This document shows positions 43,332 through 49,963 of a DNA stretch of 49,963 nucleotides, in pieces. This DNA comes from Melioribacter sp. GTDB lineage: Bacteria > Bacteroidota > Ignavibacteria > Ignavibacteriales > Melioribacteraceae. A program made the translations under genes and the position numbers. The notes under the pieces are model-generated. The model saw only the letters and a program-made list of their open reading frames with translations, had not been told where the DNA came from and searched no databases. How positions within the stretch are numbered: the stretch's first letter is position 1; each line of letters begins with the position of its first letter. The DNA is taken from the NCBI GenBank assembly GCA_012026935.1, contig VEPI01000053.1, positions 1-49,963 on the forward strand, read 5' to 3'.

Positions 43332-44017
43332 TGTCTACAAAAAAACCTCGAAATATTTCATATTTGGTTTCAATCTCATTTCATTTGATTCTTGCATTAA
43401 TTTTTCTTTTTGTAAAAATGTCGGGTGAATCTGATCTTCAGGAATATTTGCTGGTTGGATTTGGTTCCGGAAGCGGATCGGGAAGCCCGGTCTCTCAATT
43501 TCAAAAAACTGATGTTGATGAAAATAAAGCTCCCGAAGAAAAATCAATTAAAAAGAAAGAGGAGCTTAAAAAAGTAGAATTACCGAAATCCAAACAAACA
43601 GATGAAAATAATTTAATTGCATCCGATAAGAAAAAAGAGAAAGATGAATTAAAAAATACTAAGGTTAAACCTTTGGTATCTGGAGATGCAAAAAAAGAAG
43701 GGAATGAATTAGGGGGAGAAGGAACAGGCGGTTTTGGTTTTGAGTTAGATTTTGGCGGTAAAGGAATGAGACGTATTTATAGTTATAATTTGCCTGAATA
43801 TCCCGAAGGTGTTGCAAAAGAAATTGATGTTAAAATAAGATTTACAATTTTACCGGATGGGACAGTTAGTAAAATATTTCCGCTAATTAAAGCAGATGCG
43901 CGTTTGGAATTTGCTGCAATTAATTCCCTAAAAAATTGGCGCTTTGAACCTTTGCCTAAAAATGCAAAACAAATTGATCAAACTGTGGTAATTACTTTCC
44001 CGTACCGGCTTCAGTAG
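43331..44017 (+). CDS. TonB-family protein
   Basis: 228 residues: an N-terminal helix (about 10-28), a Gly/Ser run (GSGSGSGS), a Lys/Glu-rich extended linker (about 60-125), and a C-terminal TonB domain (about 145-228) with YNLPEYPEGVAKEIDVKIRF, LPDGTV and NSLKNWRFEPLP. It transmits energy from the TolQR-like motor to outer-membrane partners. The linker is Lys-rich rather than Pro-rich. It ends the operon, and its last 26 bases overlap the end of a gene on the minus strand. Confidence 0.9.
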   Translation: MSTKKPRNISYLVSISFHLILALIFLFVKMSGESDLQEYLLVGFGSGSGSGSPVSQFQKTDVDENKAPEEKSIKKKEELKKVELPKSKQTDENNLIASDKKKEKDELKNTKVKPLVSGDAKKEGNELGGEGTGGFGFELDFGGKGMRRIYSYNLPEYPEGVAKEIDVKIRFTILPDGTVSKIFPLIKADARLEFAAINSLKNWRFEPLPKNAKQIDQTVVITFPYRLQ

Positions 44018-44294
44018 CCGGTTTGTCTTCCTTATAATAAAATCTATAAAAGAAAAATTCCGCAATTGAAAGAAGAGTTAATGAAATTGCATCGGAATCG
44101 AATTGAATGCCAAACCCTCTGCTGTCAATAAATATTTTTACAACAGAAGTTGAAATTGACCATCCGACTGCAAACAAAATTATTACCAGTGCCAAATTTG
44201 TAAATGCCGAGCTTAAAGATTCATCCTGCCACTTTTTTGTAAAGATGACCAGCGTAAAAACTAAATGTGCACTAAAAATTAATGCGGTTATCAT
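43992..44294 (-). CDS. Small membrane protein of unknown function
   Basis: 100 residues with three likely hydrophobic helices (about 1-18, 30-50 and 65-85) and a polar tail. It starts directly before the next lower-strand gene's stop (no gap), so it is the last of a three- or four-gene minus-strand unit. No family recognised. Its end overlaps the end of the tonB-like gene by 26 bases. Confidence 0.6.
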   Translation of the reverse strand: MITALIFSAHLVFTLVIFTKKWQDESLSSAFTNLALVIILFAVGWSISTSVVKIFIDSRGFGIQFDSDAISLTLLSIAEFFFYRFYYKEDKPATEAGTGK

Positions 44295-44810
44295 TTATCT
44301 GCCGTTTGATTGATTACTGAGCCTGCTGTTAATTATTTGTGCCCCTACTAAACCGCCGACCGATCCAAAGATTGAGTTAACGATAAAATTATTTAATATA
44401 ACGGAGAACGTATAAAGAATTGAAAATCCGCTTTTTAGAATATCTTCTCTTACTGATTGAAAGATACCTAGTACTTCTTTTTTTATTTCTTCACTAAGAG
44501 GAAGATTTTGAACGATGCGTTGAAGATCTGTAAAGGAAGCTATTACATCATTATTTTTTGTTATGAAAGTAATCAGCAGTTCAAAGACTGATCCGAACAA
44601 AGCAGCAAATAATCCCGTGAATAAACCGAACAGCAGAGCTTTCTTCATCGGTATCTTTTCAAAATTTCTGGTTGCACGTTGATCTAATAACAAAGAAATA
44701 AAAGCAGCAAGTGGTAAAATCATGCAGCATGAAAAGCTTTTAACAAAAGGAACAATCTGTAAAACCCCTGCCCCAAAACCACAAATAAGTGCTGCTAAAT
44801 ATTTTCTCAA
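44295..44810 (-). CDS. DUF4199-like integral membrane protein
   Basis: 171 residues with four predicted transmembrane helices; the pattern (Gly-rich first helix, a central soluble loop of about 50 residues with LPLSEEIKKEVLGIFQ, then a final Gly-rich helix) resembles the DUF4199 group, but I am not certain. The start is TTG (an ATG is lacking), 7 bases after the DUF2085 gene stop. Function unknown. Confidence 0.6.
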   Translation of the reverse strand: MRKYLAALICGFGAGVLQIVPFVKSFSCCMILPLAAFISLLLDQRATRNFEKIPMKKALLFGLFTGLFAALFGSVFELLITFITKNNDVIASFTDLQRIVQNLPLSEEIKKEVLGIFQSVREDILKSGFSILYTFSVILNNFIVNSIFGSVGGLVGAQIINSRLSNQSNGR

Positions 44811-44817
44811 TTCAATC

Positions 44818-45270
44818 TCATCTTTTTAGTTCAAGAATTAGATTATTCAAGCCGGCGTAAAGATAAAAAAATCCTATTGAACCTAAAAATAATCCAGTAG
44901 AAAACGCAAGTAATTTAGAATAGGTATAAATTTTTAATGAGCCGAGTAATACATCAATGATCATTGGCAGAGCGGCAGCCAGCAAAATATTAATCCGGAA
45001 TTTAATTTTTGGCAATTTAAATAATACAAGTAGCGAGGAAACCAATAGCCCTAAATAAATTCCGGTACAGCGGGCACAAGCTAAAGTTCCGACGCCGTCG
45101 AAGAACAGTAATTTGTTTTTTTCTTGATGGCAGACTAAAGAATAAGTTTTTTGCAGAAATGGTAAAGCAAAAACAAAATGTTCGTCTATTTTAATAAGCC
45201 ATTCCGAAAAAATTCCTAAGCACCAAAACAGTAATAGAAAAAATAAAACCAAACTATAACTACGTTTCAT
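44818..45270 (-). CDS. DUF2085 family membrane protein
   Basis: 150 residues, about four transmembrane helices. The region CHQEKNKLLFFDGVGTLACARCTGIYLG has the Cys-His and C-x-x-C-T-G-I-Y signature of DUF2085. Role unknown; a metal or disulfide site is possible from the Cys set. It lies 8 bases after the end of the NHL-repeat gene, in one likely operon with the next two membrane proteins. Confidence 0.85.
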   Translation of the reverse strand: MKRSYSLVLFFLLLFWCLGIFSEWLIKIDEHFVFALPFLQKTYSLVCHQEKNKLLFFDGVGTLACARCTGIYLGLLVSSLLVLFKLPKIKFRINILLAAALPMIIDVLLGSLKIYTYSKLLAFSTGLFLGSIGFFYLYAGLNNLILELKR

Positions 45271-45278
45271 TGGATGGA

Positions 45279-46139
45279 TTAATTAGATTGAACAATTTTG
45301 TAAATAAGGATTGTGCTCTTTGTGAGAAGATACAATTTTGAATTGTATATGATTGAATCTTCAATATCATCGTCTGATTTCGGTTTGAATATTGTCGGAT
45401 TAAAATTCGTTGATTCAAAATCGGAATCAGTAAAAAAGGAAATTTGTGATTTATCATTTATACTAATGATCCTAAAAGCCGAATTAATATTTTCCGGCTC
45501 GAATGGTAATTGAATTTTTTTTATACCATTACCAAATTGATCAAATTGAAAAAGATATTTGGAATCTACGACTAATATTTTTGCATCATTAGTAATTATA
45601 AAGTGTTTGGGATTTACAAGTGCAAAAGAACCGGCATCATAACTTCCTATTGAAGTTTGATATTCCCACCTGGAGTTAAATTTCAAAATTCTTCTGTTGT
45701 CGGAATCTAGAATAAATACATCCCCTTGTGAAGATACACCTGAACTTAACGGATATCTGAATTTAATCCGGTCATCATCTGAATCCTGAGTTGAGAAGGT
45801 GGAAATAAAATTTAGATCTTTATCAAATAATTGAATTCGATTATTATTTTTGTCAGCTACGTAAATATTTAATGGCGTTGCAAAAACATCAACCGGATAA
45901 TCAAAAGAAGATTCATTCCAGCCGTATCCTCCAATTGATTTTATTACCTTTCCAAGTGTATCTAATTTTGTTATTTCATTGGAAGAAATATCAGAAACAT
46001 AAATGTAACCTAAAGAATTGATCGAGAAAGATTTTGCAGAAGTGAATAACCCAATTTGTCCGGAATAAATTATTGATTGTGGTAATATGTAGTTTACAGT
46101 TGTAAAAAGTAAAATTGACAGGTAATGTTTAATTTTCAT
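45279..46139 (-). CDS. NHL/beta-propeller repeat protein, exported
   Basis: About 286 residues from the preferred start (MKIKHYLSILLFTTVNYIL), which gives a proper signal peptide; the frame stays open 16 codons further upstream. The mature part has repeated four-stranded units of the NHL type: GYIYVSDISSNEITKLD, NIYVADKNNNRIQLFD, DVFILDSDNRRILKFN and AKILVVDSKYLFQFD. These resemble six-bladed propellers that bind proteins, RNA or sugars. It is divergent to the repeat lipoprotein gene with a 139-base gap. Confidence 0.82.
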   Translation of the reverse strand: MKIKHYLSILLFTTVNYILPQSIIYSGQIGLFTSAKSFSINSLGYIYVSDISSNEITKLDTLGKVIKSIGGYGWNESSFDYPVDVFATPLNIYVADKNNNRIQLFDKDLNFISTFSTQDSDDDRIKFRYPLSSGVSSQGDVFILDSDNRRILKFNSRWEYQTSIGSYDAGSFALVNPKHFIITNDAKILVVDSKYLFQFDQFGNGIKKIQLPFEPENINSAFRIISINDKSQISFFTDSDFESTNFNPTIFKPKSDDDIEDSIIYNSKLYLLTKSTILIYKIVQSN

Positions 46140-46278
46140 CTCTTTTTGCCTTTGAACTAACCTAATTTCGGGTACAAAGTTAGGCATACTTTCTGAAAGA
46201 AATTTCTTAATTAAAATAGTGAAATTTATTAAATTACTACAGACAGAAAGTCTGCTAAATCATAACATCGAGGAAGCG

Positions 46279-49200
46279 ATGCGAAAACTAATAATATTAT
46301 CATTTGCTTTACTAATAATTCTTTCCTCATGTAAGCTGAAAGATCCTACTTCATCAACTAACCCGGTAGAACCTGGTACTGGTGATGTAACTATAAAAGT
46401 TGTTGCACCGAATGGTGGTGAAATATTATCTGAGGGATCAGCATTTGAAATTCAATGGACTGGTACCGGGACCTTGTTAGTTCGAATTCAATATTCAATT
46501 GATAACGGTACAAGTTGGGGCTTGGTAGTTGATAGCTTGAAAAACACAGGTATATATAATTGGTTCCCTGTACCCAACTCAATTTCCAATCAGTGCAGAA
46601 TTATGATAACAAGCCTAAATGGAGTTAGTACAGATCAAAGCGATAAAGTTTTTTCAATTGTCAGAAATTCGAATAAAAGTTTGAAAATAAATTCTCCGAA
46701 CGGAGGAGAATCTTGGGAAGCTGGTTCAGCTAAACAAATTAAATGGTACAGTTCAGGTCTAGATTCAGTAAAACTTCAATATACTACTGACAATGGCCAA
46801 CATTGGAATTTGATTGCCGTAGATAAAAAGAATACCGGAATCTACTATTGGGATCCAATACCAAATACCCCTTCTACTTTAGCCAAAGTAAGAATAATGG
46901 ATGCGAAAGATGGAACAATATCCACCGAAAGCACAAATCCTTTTACGATTCTTCCGGAACCGGTAATAAAAGTTTTATCCCCAAACGGCGGTGAAACAAT
47001 TCTTGCAGGAACGAATAGAAAAATAGAATGGATTTCAGAAAACATTGAGAATGTAAAAATTGCATACTCAACAAATAATGGTTTTGATTGGAAAACAATT
47101 GTTGCATCTACGCCTGCAACTGGGTTTTATATTTGGTCACCGGTACCAAATTTAAATTCTCAATTATGTAAAATAAGGGTCTATGATGCTTCGGACGGAG
47201 AGCCTTCGGATGTATCAGATAGTGTTTTCACAATAACAAATCAAATTTCTCAGACGATTGGAATTACAAGTCCTAACGGCGGTGAAAAATGGCAGGCAGG
47301 TACTTCACAAAATATTACATGGAGTTCGAGCGGTGTAACAAATGTTAAATTAGAATTTACTTCTAATAATGGTTTGACTTGGAATACACTTGTTGATAAT
47401 CTTGCAAACACAGGCGCTTATGGATGGAGTATTCCAAATTCATTATCAACACAATGTTTAATTAAAGTAAGCGATGCTGCAGATGGTGAACCTGCAGATC
47501 AGAGCAATGCTAATTTTAGTATTACACCAAAACCAGAGCTGAAAATATTATATCCGATCGGGGGAGAGACCTGGACTGCGGGAATTGTTGACACTATAAG
47601 ATGGAGTTCTATTGGTGTAGATAACGTATTTATTGATTATACTCCTGACAATGGAATAACTTGGACAACAATTGTTGAAAAAACACCGTCGAATGGCAAA
47701 TACGGATTTAGTTTTTCTACACCCGGTTCTCTTTTCAAGGTTAGGATAATTGATGCTGATAATAAATCGCCCGTATCATTGAGTAACGGAACGTTTACAG
47801 TATTACCTGAACCGAAGATCACAGTTCTGGCACCAAATGGGAATGAAGAATGGTATGCAGGATCAAGCGATAATATTAAATGGACTTCAACAAATATTGA
47901 AAATGTTAAAATTGAATACACAACTAATAATGGGGCAACCTGGGTAGTAATAACCAATAGTACACCAAGTACAGGCGCTTACAGTTGGAATCCTATTCCT
48001 AATGTTAGTTCACTTCAATGTAGAATCAGGGTAAGTGAAGCCACACGCGGAATTCCATCAGATATTTCTGATAATAATTTTACAATTACTTTTCCTGGAA
48101 CTCAGTTAGTTAGAGTAACAAGTCCTAACGGCGGAGAGAAATGGACTGCAGGATCTTCACAAAAAATTACCTGGGATGCAGCAGGAATTTCCAACGTTAA
48201 AATTGAATACACACTTAACAATGGAATAAGCTGGAATACAATTACTGCCAGTACACCTAGTAATGGTTTCTATACTTGGAGCCAAGTACCGAACACTCTT
48301 TCGACAAATTGTAAAATTAGAATTAGCGACGCATTAGACGGGGCGCCATCCGATGACAGTGACCAGTTTTTTACTATCCAAGAAGCACCGGCAATAACAG
48401 TGCTATCACCAAATGGCGGCGAAACATTACAAAGCGGTACGAGTCAGGAAATAAGATGGACATCTCAAAATGTAGAAAATGTTAAGATAGAGTATACAAC
48501 TAATGCAGGTGGTACTTGGAATACGATTATTAATTCTTGGGAAAGTAAAGGCGCATATACCTGGTCGAATATTCCTGATTTAAGTTCTTATCAATGCAGA
48601 ATAAAAATTAGTGATGCTGCTAATGGCAGTCCGTTTGATATATCCGATAATAATTTTACTATTTCCAATACTACAGTTCAATCCATAAGAGTTATATTAC
48701 CAAATGGTGGTGATAAATGGAGGGAGAAACAAACTAAGACAATTACCTGGGATTCTAGGGCTATTGCAAATGTTAAAATTGACTTCACTACAAACAACGG
48801 TATTACATGGACAAATATTGTGAATAATCTTCCGAGTTCAGGTTCTTATGATTGGACTATCCCCGCCGGATTAAATTCAACACAATGCAAAATTAGAATA
48901 AGCGATGCTTCTGACAACGATCCAATTGATGAAAGCGATGCACCATTTTCTATATTACTAACTCCGGAAATTCAACAGATAACATTTCCAACAAATGGTA
49001 GTGAAGTTATAGCAGGTCAACCGGTAAATATTCAATGGGTATCAACAGGTATTACTGCGGTTAAGATCGAATATAATTATATCAATCCAACTGTACCATC
49101 TGACTGGATTACATTGGTAGATAGTGTTCAAAATAGTGGAAGTTATCAGACCAGTTTTTCTGTAGTCTCTGATAATTATGTTATTCGAATTACCGCTACA

Positions 49201-49872
49201 GATAGAACTGCTTCTATGAATAGTGGCGTCTTTAAAGTTACAAAAGCACCAACAATAACTATTATTCGACCGAATGGCGGCGAGCAGTGGCTCTCTAATA
49301 ATTCTCAAGAGATAAGCTGGTCTTCCAACAATATTGTAAATGTTAAAATTGAGTATTCAACAAACGGTGGTGGCTCATGGAAAACAATTTCTGCCAGCAC
49401 TCCTAACGACGGTACGTATAATTGGGTACCGACCGATAACGATAGTTCGGATAACAGTGTGGTAAGAATTAGTGAAGCAGTTACTGGAACGCCAACAGGA
49501 TTATCCGCCAATGTTTTCTCGATTCATAAATACAAAAAAGTTAGAGTGGTTTATCCAAATGGTGGAGAGACTATTAAAGATTCTGTTAATGTTATCTGGA
49601 CAACATTTGCAGTTTCTAATATTAATTTGTACTACTCGGTAGATAATGGTGTTTCTTGGGTTCAACTATTAACAAATAGCCAGTCAACAGGTGCTTATCA
49701 TTGGGTTTTCCCGGCAGGATTATTCTCTGGTCAGGCGAGAATCAAAGTTGAAGATGCCTCAAATCCGGCTTTGTATGATATAAGTGATGGATTCTTCTAC
49801 TTAAATGTTGATAAACCTGTGGGCAACGTTATTCCAAAGGCAGAAATAAAAAAATTGCCGAAGAAAAAGTAG
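46279..49872 (+). CDS. Surface lipoprotein with twelve SPNGGE repeats
   Basis: 1197 residues from the ATG at 46279, which has GAGGAAG six bases upstream and a clean lipoprotein signal with lipobox SSC (MRKLIILSFALLIILSSC). A GTG 60 bases earlier would add an unlikely leader. The mature protein is twelve tandem domains of about 95 residues. Each starts near SPNGGE.W.AG and has I.W.S, NVKIEYTTNNG..W, an S-T-P-S-x-G-x-Y-W strand, then CKIRISDA and D.SDN.FTI. The fold is probably an Ig-like beta-sandwich (Kre9/KNH-like). The last repeat is followed by a basic tail, with no sorting signal. A surface adhesin or matrix protein is likely; no catalytic domain. Confidence 0.9.
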   Translation: MRKLIILSFALLIILSSCKLKDPTSSTNPVEPGTGDVTIKVVAPNGGEILSEGSAFEIQWTGTGTLLVRIQYSIDNGTSWGLVVDSLKNTGIYNWFPVPNSISNQCRIMITSLNGVSTDQSDKVFSIVRNSNKSLKINSPNGGESWEAGSAKQIKWYSSGLDSVKLQYTTDNGQHWNLIAVDKKNTGIYYWDPIPNTPSTLAKVRIMDAKDGTISTESTNPFTILPEPVIKVLSPNGGETILAGTNRKIEWISENIENVKIAYSTNNGFDWKTIVASTPATGFYIWSPVPNLNSQLCKIRVYDASDGEPSDVSDSVFTITNQISQTIGITSPNGGEKWQAGTSQNITWSSSGVTNVKLEFTSNNGLTWNTLVDNLANTGAYGWSIPNSLSTQCLIKVSDAADGEPADQSNANFSITPKPELKILYPIGGETWTAGIVDTIRWSSIGVDNVFIDYTPDNGITWTTIVEKTPSNGKYGFSFSTPGSLFKVRIIDADNKSPVSLSNGTFTVLPEPKITVLAPNGNEEWYAGSSDNIKWTSTNIENVKIEYTTNNGATWVVITNSTPSTGAYSWNPIPNVSSLQCRIRVSEATRGIPSDISDNNFTITFPGTQLVRVTSPNGGEKWTAGSSQKITWDAAGISNVKIEYTLNNGISWNTITASTPSNGFYTWSQVPNTLSTNCKIRISDALDGAPSDDSDQFFTIQEAPAITVLSPNGGETLQSGTSQEIRWTSQNVENVKIEYTTNAGGTWNTIINSWESKGAYTWSNIPDLSSYQCRIKISDAANGSPFDISDNNFTISNTTVQSIRVILPNGGDKWREKQTKTITWDSRAIANVKIDFTTNNGITWTNIVNNLPSSGSYDWTIPAGLNSTQCKIRISDASDNDPIDESDAPFSILLTPEIQQITFPTNGSEVIAGQPVNIQWVSTGITAVKIEYNYINPTVPSDWITLVDSVQNSGSYQTSFSVVSDNYVIRITATDRTASMNSGVFKVTKAPTITIIRPNGGEQWLSNNSQEISWSSNNIVNVKIEYSTNGGGSWKTISASTPNDGTYNWVPTDNDSSDNSVVRISEAVTGTPTGLSANVFSIHKYKKVRVVYPNGGETIKDSVNVIWTTFAVSNINLYYSVDNGVSWVQLLTNSQSTGAYHWVFPAGLFSGQARIKVEDASNPALYDISDGFFYLNVDKPVGNVIPKAEIKKLPKKK

Positions 49873-49886
49873 AATCTTTTTCTTTT
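49861..49886 (+). terminator. AT-rich hairpin at the end of the repeat lipoprotein gene
   Basis: AAGAAAAAG (49861-49869) and CTTTTTCTT (49876-49884) pair perfectly with a 6-base loop that contains the end of the stop codon region; two further T follow. A weak terminator because the stem has few G-C pairs. Confidence 0.35.
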
Positions 49887-49899
49887 AATGCGATAGTTC

Positions 49900-49907
49900 T
49901 ATATTTG
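49900..49907 (+). promoter_or_regulatory. Candidate -7 element of tRNA-Gln
   Basis: TATATTTG fits the TAnnTTTG -7 box and ends 14 bases before the tRNA. No matching TTG is seen about 20 bases further upstream, so the -33 element is missing or weak. Confidence 0.4.
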
Positions 49908-49921
49908 CTTTGAAGATTAAC

Positions 49922-49963
49922 TGCCCCGTAGTGTAATTGGCAACACGTCTGACTCTGGATCAG
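49922..49963 (+). tRNA. tRNA-Gln (anticodon CTG), 5' part, cut by window end
   Basis: Begins TGCCCCG (5' acceptor half; the T at position 1 is usual for tRNA-Gln), then TA, a D arm with GTGT/ACAC stem, and the anticodon arm TCTGA-CTCTGGA-TCAG. The loop gives anticodon CTG. The window ends in the anticodon stem, so the variable and T arms are not visible. Confidence 0.85.

Noticed and set aside
46219-46278. GTG start 60 bases before the repeat lipoprotein ATG
   Set aside because: It would put 20 polar residues before a clean lipoprotein signal; the ATG at 46279 has a good ribosome site.

Overview
The window is a gene-dense, AT-rich stretch of a Gram-negative chromosome with no phage, transposase, CRISPR array or replication origin visible. 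The gene content points to the Bacteroidota/Chlorobiota/Ignavibacteriota group, most likely an Ignavibacteria-like member. The signs are a LysW-dependent lysine cluster, many Spy-like proteins, a TonB/TolQR envelope operon, a eukaryote-like pyruvoyl-tetrahydropterin synthase, lipoproteins with SPNGGE repeats, and promoter-like TAnnTTTG boxes of the Bacteroidota kind. This placement is inference; no rRNA is present to settle it. TTG and GTG starts are frequent (metG, the DNA methyltransferase, moxR, folE, homocitrate synthase, fur, the sigma factor).

Layout. 1-9.6 kb: metG, an orphan DNA methyltransferase, three consecutive SurA/PrsA-type periplasmic foldases, a MoxR ATPase and an M23 lipoprotein peptidase. 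9.8-15.7 kb: lysine biosynthesis on the carrier protein LysW (lysW, homocitrate synthase, lysX, lysY, lysZ, lysJ) with an Ntn-type glutamine-amidotransferase-like gene between lysY and lysZ. 15.9-20.4 kb: nuoABCDEF, half of respiratory complex I. 20.5-23.3 kb: a small exported protein and a TonB-dependent receptor. 23.3-28.6 kb, minus strand: an M28 peptidase with PDZ domain, then fur-feoA-feoB and a metallo-beta-lactamase-fold hydrolase. 28.8-31.8 kb: dodecin, two peroxiredoxins, then PTPS-folE-SDR, which together look like a tetrahydrobiopterin pathway. 31.9-34.1 kb: an ECF sigma/anti-sigma/Spy-like module with a divergent second Spy-like gene. 34.3 kb: tRNA-Leu(GAG). 34.6-44.0 kb: a DUF92 protein, then a tight operon of TPR protein, outer-membrane barrel, HU-TM-SPOR protein, TolQ/ExbB, TolR/ExbD and TonB. 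44.0-46.1 kb, minus strand: three small membrane proteins and an NHL-repeat protein. 46.3-49.9 kb: a 1197-residue lipoprotein with twelve SPNGGE repeats, then the first half of tRNA-Gln(CTG), cut by the window end.

Two points stand out. First, the Ntn amidase-like protein inside the LysW cluster keeps the nucleophile Cys2 and the carboxylate-binding Arg but appears to lack the Asp that binds a free glutamine alpha-amino group. That is what one would expect of an enzyme that frees lysine from the gamma-glutamyl linkage on LysW, the job of LysK, which is absent here. Second, the operon at 35.4-44.0 kb joins a protein with a cytoplasmic HU-like domain and a periplasmic SPOR domain to an energised TolQR-TonB motor, an outer-membrane barrel and a large TPR protein. 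In addition, six intergenic gaps carry short phase-locked repeats of period 6, 7 or 8, each with a different word.
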